Origin: Acidimicrobiia bacterium
GTDB taxonomy: Bacteria > Actinomycetota > Acidimicrobiia > Acidimicrobiales > AC-14
Assembly (NCBI GenBank): GCA_019244985.1
Contig: JAFASB010000194.1
Location: 1 to 13,282 of the forward strand
DNA: 13,282 nt
Reading direction: 5' to 3'
How positions within the stretch are numbered: the first letter of the stretch is position 1; the number at the start of each line of letters is the position of its first letter. Below the pieces are notes generated by a model, which worked only from the letters and a program-made list of their open reading frames with translations, did no database searches and was not told the origin of the DNA. Positions 1-5,861 of this stretch are shown here, piece after piece. The position numbers and the translations under genes were made by a program.

Positions 1-1
1 A

Positions 2-955
2 AACCAGTCGTACGCGTACTGCGGCGCGCCGCCGAACACGCAGCCGAACCCGAAGCCGTGCACCGGCACTGACTTCGACTTCAAGCAGGACTTCAACCCG
101 CCGCTCGCGTTCAACGGGCCCTACACGGTCACAGCGACCGGTCAGGCGCACGACCAGTCGTTCCTCGGCAACAGCGCTCCGGTCACCGGCACGAGCAACC
201 GAATCAGCTTCGGGATGGCGGTTCCGGCGCCGAACGTGGGCAACGTGACGGCAGCGGTCAACAAGGACCGCAGCGTCACCGTCTCCTTCGACCGTGACGG
301 GAACACCCCGGACGCGCAGTCCTACTGGGTGTACCGCAAGGGCCCGGGCGAGAGCGACTTTCACGCCCGATTCCAGGTGAAGCAGCAGCCCAGCGGTGCC
401 CGTCTGTCGGCGCCCGACGCCGGGACACAGGCGGCGGGCGGCGACTACCTGTACGAGGTCGAAGAGCACCGCAACGGGCAGACCGGCGACGCGACCTCGT
501 TCACGGTTTCGGACAAGTCCAAGAGCGTGAGCAACAAGGTCACGGTGCCGAACCCGCCCCCGGGCGTGACGACTCCGCCGGTGACCGCCCCGCCGCCGTC
601 GAGCGACGGTGCGCCGCCCGTCGTGAAGGGCACGCCCTCGGGCGTGACCCGAAGCTCGGGGTTCTCGAGCTCCTCGGGATCGTCGGCGGCGACGACGCCG
701 ACGAGCGAGGCCGTGACGCCCGACCCCGGCTTCGCGCGCGGCCTGCCGTACGCGGCGGGTGCGACGCCCAACGACAACAACAGCGAGGGTGACAACTCGG
801 CGGTCGCCGTGACGCCGGGCCGGCACAGCAGCCCGAACAAGGGCGTGCTCATCCCCGTCGCCGGTGCCGCGGTCCTCGTCCTCGGTGCCTTGCACTTGCG
901 CTACTTCAAGAAGCGCCTCGACGAGCCGCCGACCTCGCTGACGCCGATCGTCTAG
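2..955 (+). CDS. Fibronectin-III-like surface protein with C-terminal membrane anchor (5' partial)
   Basis: The frame is open from the left edge, so the N-terminus, including any signal peptide, lies outside; 317 residues are visible. Residues about 1-70 look like the end of an Ig/FN3-like beta domain and carry a Cys pair (YCGAPPN...PKPC). Residues about 75-183 resemble an FN3 domain (APNVGNVTAAV, SVTVSFD, SYWVYRK, DYLYEVEEH). A Pro/Ser/Thr/Gly-rich linker follows (about 184-280), then one hydrophobic helix at about 282-302 (VLIPVAGAAVLVLGALHLRYF begins it) and a basic cytoplasmic tail starting KKRLDE. This predicts an exported protein held in the membrane by its C-terminus, with the beta domains outside and the linker as a stalk. 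No LPXTG or catalytic motif is visible. The internal ATG at 215 is not a convincing start because the domain fold continues upstream. It shares its TAG stop region with the convergent helicase gene. The specific function is unknown. Confidence 0.75.
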   Translation, partial: NQSYAYCGAPPNTQPNPKPCTGTDFDFKQDFNPPLAFNGPYTVTATGQAHDQSFLGNSAPVTGTSNRISFGMAVPAPNVGNVTAAVNKDRSVTVSFDRDGNTPDAQSYWVYRKGPGESDFHARFQVKQQPSGARLSAPDAGTQAAGGDYLYEVEEHRNGQTGDATSFTVSDKSKSVSNKVTVPNPPPGVTTPPVTAPPPSSDGAPPVVKGTPSGVTRSSGFSSSSGSSAATTPTSEAVTPDPGFARGLPYAAGATPNDNNSEGDNSAVAVTPGRHSSPNKGVLIPVAGAAVLVLGALHLRYFKKRLDEPPTSLTPIV

Positions 956-3207
956 ACCCCGAGAATCGTCGACAGCAGCGCAACGGCCCCCGCCTTGTCC
1001 AGGGGCTCGTTCCAGTTGCCGCACTTCGGCGACTGCACACAGGACGGGCAGCCCGCCTCGCACCGGCAATTCGAGATGACTTCGAGGGTGGCTTCCACGT
1101 GGCGGCGGCCGGCGCCGAATCCGAGCTCGGCGATGCCCGCTCCGCCGGGATACCCGTCATAGATGACGATCGTCGCGATCGCGGTCTGGGGTTGCCAGTT
1201 CGTCGACACGCCGCCCACGTCCCAGCGGTCGCAGATCGTGAACAGGGGCAGGATTCCGATGCCGGCGTGCTCGGCGGCGTGCACGGTCCCCGGCACCCGC
1301 GCCGGCACGAGGCGCGCGTCGCGCAGGACGTCGTCACCGACCGTGTACCAGAAGGCGCGGGTGACGAGCCGCGTCGGGGGAAGGTCGAGGTCCTCGATCC
1401 CCAGCACCTCTCCGGTGAACAGGTGCTTGCGCTGAAAGCCGACGACCTGCTCGGTGACCTCGACGGCGCCGAGGGAGAGACGTGCTCTGCCGATGCCGAC
1501 GGTGTCGTCGGTCGAGATGATGCGAATGTCAGTGTCGGTCCTCGCCTGGGTGTACTCGTCGGCCCGGCTGGGCTCGACGATCGCGGCGCGGTGCTCGAGG
1601 TCGAGCTCGGTGACGCGGTACTGCTGGCCCTGATGCAGGTAGAGGGCGCCGGGGTGCACCAGCCCGTAGGCGCGGCTCTCGTCGACGGTGCCGATCAGCC
1701 GCCCGTCGCCGTCCACGATGCTGTACTCGGCCGACGAGCCCGTCCGCAGGCCGACGCTCGACGCCGGTGCGCCTCGCCCGGCGTAGAAGCCGCGGCCGCC
1801 GCGCACGCGCAAGCGATCGTCGACGACGAGCTGGCGCACGGCGTCTTCGAAAACCCCGTCGCCGAGGTCGGCCCAGAACGTCTCGTCCTCGGGCACGACC
1901 GGCTTCTCGTAGGCGGCGCACGCCACGTGGGGGAGCAGCACGAACGGGTTGGACGGATTCACCACCGCAGGCTCGGGGGGCCGGGTGAACACCTCGGTGG
2001 GATGGGCCATCAGCCACTGGTCGAGCTGGTCCTCGCCGGCGACGAGAACGGCGAGCGACCGTTGCCGCGAACGTCCGGCCCGCCCGGCCTGCTGCCACAT
2101 CGAGGCAATCGTTCCCGGGAACCCGTCGAGGATGCACGCGTCGAGCGTGCCGACGTCGATGCCGAGCTCCAACGCGCTCGTCGCCACGACGCCTGCCAGC
2201 CGACCCTCGAACAGCTCGGTCTCGATCTCGCGGCGCTCGGCGGCCAGATAGCCACCGCGGTAGGGGCGCACCAGCGTCTGCAGTTCGGGCGGGAGCCGCC
2301 GCCGCGCGTAGGACGCGACCAGCTCCGAACCCTTGCGGCTGCGAGCGAAGGCGATGCCGCGGTACCCGCCGGTGACCAAGGCGTTCAACACCGCGGCGGT
2401 CTCGATGTTGCTCGATGCTCGCGTGCCGGCGCGCGCGTCGGTGAGCGGCGGGTTCCACAGAGCGAACAGCCGCTCGCCGCGCGGCGAACCGTCGTCGTCG
2501 ACTTCGGTGACCGGAAGGCCGCAGAGGGCTGACGCGAGTTCGGCGGGCTTGCCGATCGTCGCCGACCCGAACACGAAGGTCGGGTCAGACCCGTAGTGGG
2601 CGCACAGCCGGCGGAGTCGCCGCAGGAGATGGGCGACGTGCGACCCGAACACGCCGCGAAGCGTGTGGACCTCGTCGAGCACGACGTAGCGCAGCCGCAT
2701 GAGGAACGTGGCCCACCGCCCGTGGTGAGGAAGGATTCCCACGTGCAGCATGTCGGGGTTGGTGAGCACCACGTTGGCGTGTCGGCGCGCCCACGTCCGT
2801 TCGTTCGCCGGCGTGTCGCCGTCGTAGGTGACCGGGACCAGCCCCGGGACTTCCATGGTGGCCAAGGCGCGGAGCTGGTCCTGGGCCAGGGCCTTGGTCG
2901 GGAACACGAGAAGGGCGGTGCCGGGCGGGTTGTCGACGGCGGCCTCGGCGATCGGGAGCTGGTAGCAGAGCGACTTGCCCGACGCCGTGCCTGTGGCCAC
3001 GGCCACGGACTGGCCGTCGCGAGCGAGGTCGATCGCGGCGGCCTGGTGCGTCCAAAGTCCGCCCTCGGGGACCAGCCGGGCGACTGCCGGTGGCAGTGGG
3101 CGGGCCGGCGATGCGGTGCGCGCCGGGCGCGCCGGGATGCGTTCAAGGTGCACGAGCTGACCGCCGTCGGCCAGCTCCGTCACCAAGTCATCGAGCTCGG
3201 TTCGCAC
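952..3207 (-). CDS. DEAD/DEAH-box helicase with C-terminal DUF1998 Cys cluster (YprA/MrfA-like)
   Basis: A 751-residue superfamily 2 ATP-dependent helicase with both RecA-like domains and all core motifs: Walker A ATGTASGKS (71-79), Ia PTKALAQD (103-110), DEVH (178-181), GSATI (214-218), motif V VATSALELGIDVG (341-353) and motif VI QQAGRAGR (372-379). The C-terminal DUF1998-type region ends in a cysteine cluster (Cys714, 716, 720, 723, 729; CRCEAGCPSC). In Bacillus MrfA (YprA) an equivalent cluster binds metal, and that protein acts in mitomycin C lesion repair. A role in DNA repair is therefore inferred; the substrate is not shown by sequence. The start is GTG at 3207, about 70 bp from the divergent bldG-like gene. 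A DUF1998 helicase also flanks bldG in Streptomyces, so the arrangement looks ancestral. The 3' end overlaps the upstream + strand gene by 4 bp. Confidence 0.9.
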   Translation of the reverse strand: MRTELDDLVTELADGGQLVHLERIPARPARTASPARPLPPAVARLVPEGGLWTHQAAAIDLARDGQSVAVATGTASGKSLCYQLPIAEAAVDNPPGTALLVFPTKALAQDQLRALATMEVPGLVPVTYDGDTPANERTWARRHANVVLTNPDMLHVGILPHHGRWATFLMRLRYVVLDEVHTLRGVFGSHVAHLLRRLRRLCAHYGSDPTFVFGSATIGKPAELASALCGLPVTEVDDDGSPRGERLFALWNPPLTDARAGTRASSNIETAAVLNALVTGGYRGIAFARSRKGSELVASYARRRLPPELQTLVRPYRGGYLAAERREIETELFEGRLAGVVATSALELGIDVGTLDACILDGFPGTIASMWQQAGRAGRSRQRSLAVLVAGEDQLDQWLMAHPTEVFTRPPEPAVVNPSNPFVLLPHVACAAYEKPVVPEDETFWADLGDGVFEDAVRQLVVDDRLRVRGGRGFYAGRGAPASSVGLRTGSSAEYSIVDGDGRLIGTVDESRAYGLVHPGALYLHQGQQYRVTELDLEHRAAIVEPSRADEYTQARTDTDIRIISTDDTVGIGRARLSLGAVEVTEQVVGFQRKHLFTGEVLGIEDLDLPPTRLVTRAFWYTVGDDVLRDARLVPARVPGTVHAAEHAGIGILPLFTICDRWDVGGVSTNWQPQTAIATIVIYDGYPGGAGIAELGFGAGRRHVEATLEVISNCRCEAGCPSCVQSPKCGNWNEPLDKAGAVALLSTILGV

Positions 3208-3235
3208 GCAGGGTCACCGTACAGAGGGGCGTGCT

Positions 3236-3244
3236 TGCTAGGTT
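3236..3244 (+). promoter_or_regulatory. Candidate extended -10 element for the bldG-like operon
   Basis: The sequence TGCTAGGTT contains TAGGTT, which fits the actinobacterial TAnnnT -10 pattern, preceded by an extended-10 TG. No good -35 is visible 16-18 bp upstream. Predicted transcription would start near 3251, giving a leader of about 27 nt that includes the ribosome-binding site. This is the only plausible promoter in the roughly 70-bp divergent gap with the helicase gene. Confidence 0.3.
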
Positions 3245-3264
3245 TTGCGTGCACACCCCTGGGT

Positions 3265-3270
3265 AGGAGG
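3265..3270 (+). promoter_or_regulatory. Ribosome-binding site deciding the bldG-like start
   Basis: AGGAGG, a perfect Shine-Dalgarno core, lies 7 nt before the ATG at 3278. It rules out the longer in-frame start at 3245, which would put this site inside the coding region and add 11 residues not found in BldG-family proteins. Confidence 0.8.
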
Positions 3271-3277
3271 CCCTCCG

Positions 3278-3613
3278 ATGGATCTCGGGCTCGACGTCTC
3301 TGAACGCGACGGCTACACGGTTCTGGCCGTGCGCGGTGAAGTCGACGTCTACACCGCGCCTCGCTTTCGCGAGCGCCTCATCGAGCTGGTGAGCGAAGGG
3401 AAGCACCGCATCATCGTCGACCTCGAGGGCGTCGACTTCCTCGACTCCACCGGTCTAGGTGTCCTCGTCGGTGGGCTCAAGCGGTTGCGCAGCCACGACG
3501 GCGATCTGCTCCTCGTCTGCACCCAGAGCCGTATCCTGAAGGTCTTCGAGATCACAGGACTGACGAAGGTCTTCTCGATCTACGAATCGGTCGACGACGC
3601 CGTCGCCGCATAG
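3278..3613 (+). CDS. bldG: BldG-like STAS-domain anti-anti-sigma factor
   Basis: A 111-residue single STAS domain, the usual size for the SpoIIAA/RsbV/BldG family. These proteins bind an anti-sigma kinase when unphosphorylated and so release the sigma factor. Long stretches match Streptomyces BldG as I remember it: GEVDVYTAP, EGVDFLDSTGLGVLVGGLKR and ITGLTKVF. The phospho-acceptor is Ser57 in DSTGLG, the same number as the serine reported for BldG. The next gene, 20 bp downstream, encodes a SpoIIAB/RsbW-like kinase, its likely partner, as in the Streptomyces bldG locus. In that genus BldG controls development and stress responses; here the output is unknown because no sigma factor gene is adjacent. 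The start is fixed by a strong ribosome-binding site. The name is by close similarity rather than proven orthology. Confidence 0.92.
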   Translation: MDLGLDVSERDGYTVLAVRGEVDVYTAPRFRERLIELVSEGKHRIIVDLEGVDFLDSTGLGVLVGGLKRLRSHDGDLLLVCTQSRILKVFEITGLTKVFSIYESVDDAVAA

Positions 3614-3633
3614 CGCGATGTTGGAGTAGCTGG

Positions 3634-4083
3634 GTGATGACCGAGCGGGCTGTCCAGCTCGAGATCCCGGCCGGGGCCGAGTTCGTGGCGCTCGCCCGTT
3701 TGGTGGTGTCCGCGATGGCCGCCGGCGAGACCCAGTTGTCCGACGATCGCGTCGACGACCTCAAGATCGCCGTCTCCGAGGCGTGCACGAACGCCATCGA
3801 GGCCCACGATGCCCTCGACACCGAGGAGCGCGTGCTCGTCGAGTGTTGGGCAGACGAGAGCCATCTCGAGGTACGGATCGAAGACCGCGGGTCGGGCTTC
3901 GACGTCTCCGACCTCCCCGAGCATCCGCCGGTCACCGATCCTGAACGACTGAAGTTCGAGCGGGGCCTCGGCATCCCGCTCATCCGTGCGCTCGTCGATG
4001 AGGTCGAGTTCTCGTCGTCGGACGACGGCACCGCAGTTCGCCTCGTGATGCATCACGACGACGAGCTCGACGGCGAAGACTGA
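3634..4083 (+). CDS. SpoIIAB/RsbW-like anti-sigma factor serine kinase
   Basis: A 149-residue GHKL ATPase domain protein. The N box is SEACTNAIEAH (Glu49 and Asn53 are the expected catalytic and Mg-binding residues), the G1 box is EDRGSGFD (Asp84), and the lid/G2 region is ERGLGIPLIRAL (109-120). Proteins of this type hold a sigma factor inactive and phosphorylate their STAS antagonist, which here should be Ser57 of the BldG-like protein just upstream. Start: GTG 3634 has a TTGGAG ribosome site 7 nt away; ATG 3637 is the alternative and removes one residue. The C-terminus is strongly acidic (HHDDELDGED). It corresponds in position to SCO3548 next to bldG in Streptomyces. Its target sigma factor cannot be told from this window. 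Confidence 0.9.
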   Translation: MMTERAVQLEIPAGAEFVALARLVVSAMAAGETQLSDDRVDDLKIAVSEACTNAIEAHDALDTEERVLVECWADESHLEVRIEDRGSGFDVSDLPEHPPVTDPERLKFERGLGIPLIRALVDEVEFSSSDDGTAVRLVMHHDDELDGED

Positions 4084-4090
4084 GCCACTC

Positions 4091-4450
4091 GTGGTGCTCA
4101 AGAAGCTGTTCAAGAACCTGACGACGCCCATCACCGAGCTCGACACCGAGCGGTTGCGCAAGTTCTGCGAGGGCCGGCCCGGCGCGGTCACCATCCAGAA
4201 CCTGCCGCCGCGCGTCGAGGGGACGGTGGTCGGTGAGATCACATCGCTGCGGATCGTCCCGCGGGCCGGTTCGCCCTCGCTCGAGGCGACGATCACCGAT
4301 GGCAGCGGTTCGCTCGTCGTCGTGTGGACCGGTCGCCGCAAGATCGCAGGCGTGGCGCCGGGAAAGCGCCTCGTCGTGAGCGGCCGCGGTGCAGCCGCCG
4401 GTCCGAAGAACCGGCTGCTGATCTTCAATCCGTCCTACGAGCTCCTCTAG
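4091..4450 (+). CDS. Small OB-fold protein (Rv2694c-like), first copy
   Basis: A 119-residue protein: a basic amphipathic N-terminus (MVLKKLFKNL), then one OB-fold barrel over about residues 39-119. Landmarks are RVEGTVVGEITSLRIVP, LEATITDGSGSLVVVWTGRR, IAGVAPGKRLVVSGRG and the ending FNPSYELL. OB folds of this type usually bind nucleic acid or protein; the ligand is unknown. It starts 7 bp after the anti-sigma gene and so is probably co-transcribed with it, but similar small OB proteins sit near CeoB/CeoC and an APC permease in mycobacteria (Rv2690c-Rv2694c), and ceoC is its convergent neighbour here. A paralogue lies at 11714-12067 behind the second KimA gene. Start GTG 4091 is followed by another in-frame GTG at 4094; no clear Shine-Dalgarno is seen, which suggests translational coupling. 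Confidence 0.8.
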   Translation: MVLKKLFKNLTTPITELDTERLRKFCEGRPGAVTIQNLPPRVEGTVVGEITSLRIVPRAGSPSLEATITDGSGSLVVVWTGRRKIAGVAPGKRLVVSGRGAAAGPKNRLLIFNPSYELL

Positions 4451-5118
4451 CTCGCGGGCTGCGGTTCGCCGACGAGGAGCGCCTTCACCTCGTCCTCGGA
4501 CTCCGGTGTCACCAGCACCAGCACCTCGTCGCCCCGCTCCACGACGGTCTCCCCTCGGGGCACGATGACGTGTCGCTCCCGGATCACGGCCACGATCGTC
4601 GCATCGCGTGGCACCCCGAGCTCGGCGACCGACTTCCCCGCCGCCGGCGAACCGCCCGCGAGCGTCACCTCGACGAGACGGGCGTCCTGGAACTGCAGGA
4701 GGCGCACGAGTGAGCCAACCGACACCGCTTCCTCGACGAGAGCGGTGAGGAGATGGGGGGTCGAAACCGAGACGTCGACGCCCCACGCCTCGTTGAACAG
4801 CCACTGGTTGTGGGGGTGGTTGACGCGGGCGACGACGCGCGGAACAGCGAACTCCTGCTTGGCCAGCAGCGAGATGACGAGGTTGTCCTCGTCGTCACCG
4901 GTCGCGGCGACCACCACGTCCACGCTCTCCAGTCCGGCCTCGTGGAGGGAGCTGACCTCACACGCGTCGGCGATGAACCACTGCACCTCGAGCGTCGAGC
5001 GCAGCCGCGCCACCAGGTCGGGATCCTGCTCGATGACCATGACGTCGTGGCCGGCGTCGCGAAGGTCCCCCGCGATGTACACCCCGACGTTGCCGGCGCC
5101 GGCGATGGCGACCTTCAT
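4447..5118 (-). CDS. ceoC: CeoC/TrkA-type RCK potassium-transport regulatory protein
   Basis: 223 residues: an N-terminal Rossmann RCK_N domain (GAGNVG at 7-12, acidic Glu30 closing the second beta strand as in NAD-binding types, GDDEDNL in the middle) and a C-terminal RCK_C/TrkA_C domain from about residue 140 (LVEVTLAGGSPAAGKSVAELG, ...VERGDEVLVLVTPE). RCK proteins are cytoplasmic gating subunits that sense nucleotides or c-di-AMP and control K+ channels or transporters. Its ATG overlaps the stop of the upstream ceoB by 4 bp (ATGA), so the two are translationally coupled and probably form a hetero-oligomer. Order and orientation match mycobacterial ceoB-ceoC (Rv2691-Rv2692). The 3' end overlaps the convergent OB-fold gene by 4 bp. 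No TrkH/KtrB pore is encoded in the window. Confidence 0.9.
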   Translation of the reverse strand: MKVAIAGAGNVGVYIAGDLRDAGHDVMVIEQDPDLVARLRSTLEVQWFIADACEVSSLHEAGLESVDVVVAATGDDEDNLVISLLAKQEFAVPRVVARVNHPHNQWLFNEAWGVDVSVSTPHLLTALVEEAVSVGSLVRLLQFQDARLVEVTLAGGSPAAGKSVAELGVPRDATIVAVIRERHVIVPRGETVVERGDEVLVLVTPESEDEVKALLVGEPQPAS

Positions 5119-5777
5119 GCGTGCCTGCCTTCCTCGGCGAGCCGGCTGTCGAGCTCCTCGCGGGAGTCCCGGCGCACGGCCATGTAGAGCAGGTCGCCCT
5201 CTTGGCCCACGATCTCGGGGCTGGCCAACCGGGCCTCGCCGCCGCGGGTGAGGGCCACGAGCCGGTAGCGCTCGCTCTCATCGAGCTCACTGAGCTTTCG
5301 GCCCGCCCAGTTGGCGGGGAGCATGCGCTCGACCAGGTCGACCGTGCCCGAGGCGTCGCTCCACTCGTTGGCCCACCGGTCGGGGAAGAGCTTGCGCACG
5401 ACCTGGTCGGTGGTCCAGGCCACCGTGGCGACGGTCGGGATGCCGAGGCGCTGATAGATGACGGCCCGGCGGGGGTCGTAGATGCGGGCGACCACGTTCG
5501 GAATCTCGAAGGTTTCCCGGGCGATGCGGGCGGTCAGGATGTTCGAGTTGTCACCGCTGGTCACCGCCGCCAGGGCCCCGGCGTCGCGAATGCCCGCCTG
5601 CTCCAGGTGGTCACGGTCGAAGCCGAAGCCGAGGACGGCTCGGCCGGTGAAGCGCTCGGGCAGCCGCCGGAAGGCGTTTCGGTTCTTGTCGATGACCGCG
5701 ACGGTGTGGCCCTGGGCCTCCAACTCGGCCGCGAGTTCTGATCCGACCCGGCCGCAGCCGACGACGACGACATGCAC
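5115..5777 (-). CDS. ceoB: CeoB/TrkA-type RCK potassium-transport regulatory protein
   Basis: 220 residues: RCK_N Rossmann domain (GCGRVG at 7-12, Asp30 at the end of strand 2, TSGDNSNILTARIARE in the centre) followed by an RCK_C domain (MLPANWAGRKLSELD, then VGQEGDLLYMAVRRD). It is a paralogue of the protein encoded by the next gene and the likely first member of a two-gene operon. The start is GTG 5777, with GGAG four bases upstream on the minus strand; the ATG at 5773 is out of frame. It is divergent from the KimA-type permease gene with 84 bp between, the same arrangement as Rv2691 and Rv2690c in Mycobacterium tuberculosis. Its role is inferred as sensing and gating of K+ uptake, most simply of the adjacent permease because no Trk or Ktr pore gene is present. 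Confidence 0.9.
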   Translation of the reverse strand: MHVVVVGCGRVGSELAAELEAQGHTVAVIDKNRNAFRRLPERFTGRAVLGFGFDRDHLEQAGIRDAGALAAVTSGDNSNILTARIARETFEIPNVVARIYDPRRAVIYQRLGIPTVATVAWTTDQVVRKLFPDRWANEWSDASGTVDLVERMLPANWAGRKLSELDESERYRLVALTRGGEARLASPEIVGQEGDLLYMAVRRDSREELDSRLAEEGRHA

Positions 5778-5819
5778 GGGGCTCCATGCAACACGCCCGC
5801 CGCCAGGCCAGCAAAATCA

Positions 5820-5841
5820 GGAAACAGACTTGAAACGTTCC
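5820..5841. promoter_or_regulatory. Possible two-half-site operator in the ceoB/kimA divergent gap
   Basis: The 84-bp gap 5778-5861 separates the divergent ceoB and kimA starts. Within it GAAAC occurs at 5821 and again at 5832, exactly 11 bp apart, the helical phasing used by OmpR/PhoB-type regulators such as KdpE. Only the core (GGAAAC / TGAAAC) repeats, about 6 of 11 positions. The remaining bases hold no convincing sigma-70 promoter; TTGAAA at 5830 is too close to TATCGT at 5847 (11-bp spacer). Confidence 0.25.
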
Positions 5842-5861
5842 CGGCGTATCGTGAGGACCCC

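Noticed and set aside
1099..2532. Long + strand open frame antisense to the helicase
   Set aside because: It lies wholly within a helicase gene with all motifs; the product is rich in Arg, Ala, Gly and Asp with no domain, as expected for an antisense shadow in GC-rich DNA.
5778..5861. c-di-AMP (ydaO-type) riboswitch before kimA, as in Bacillus
   Set aside because: The gap is only 84 bp, too short for that riboswitch, and no matching conserved core was recognised.
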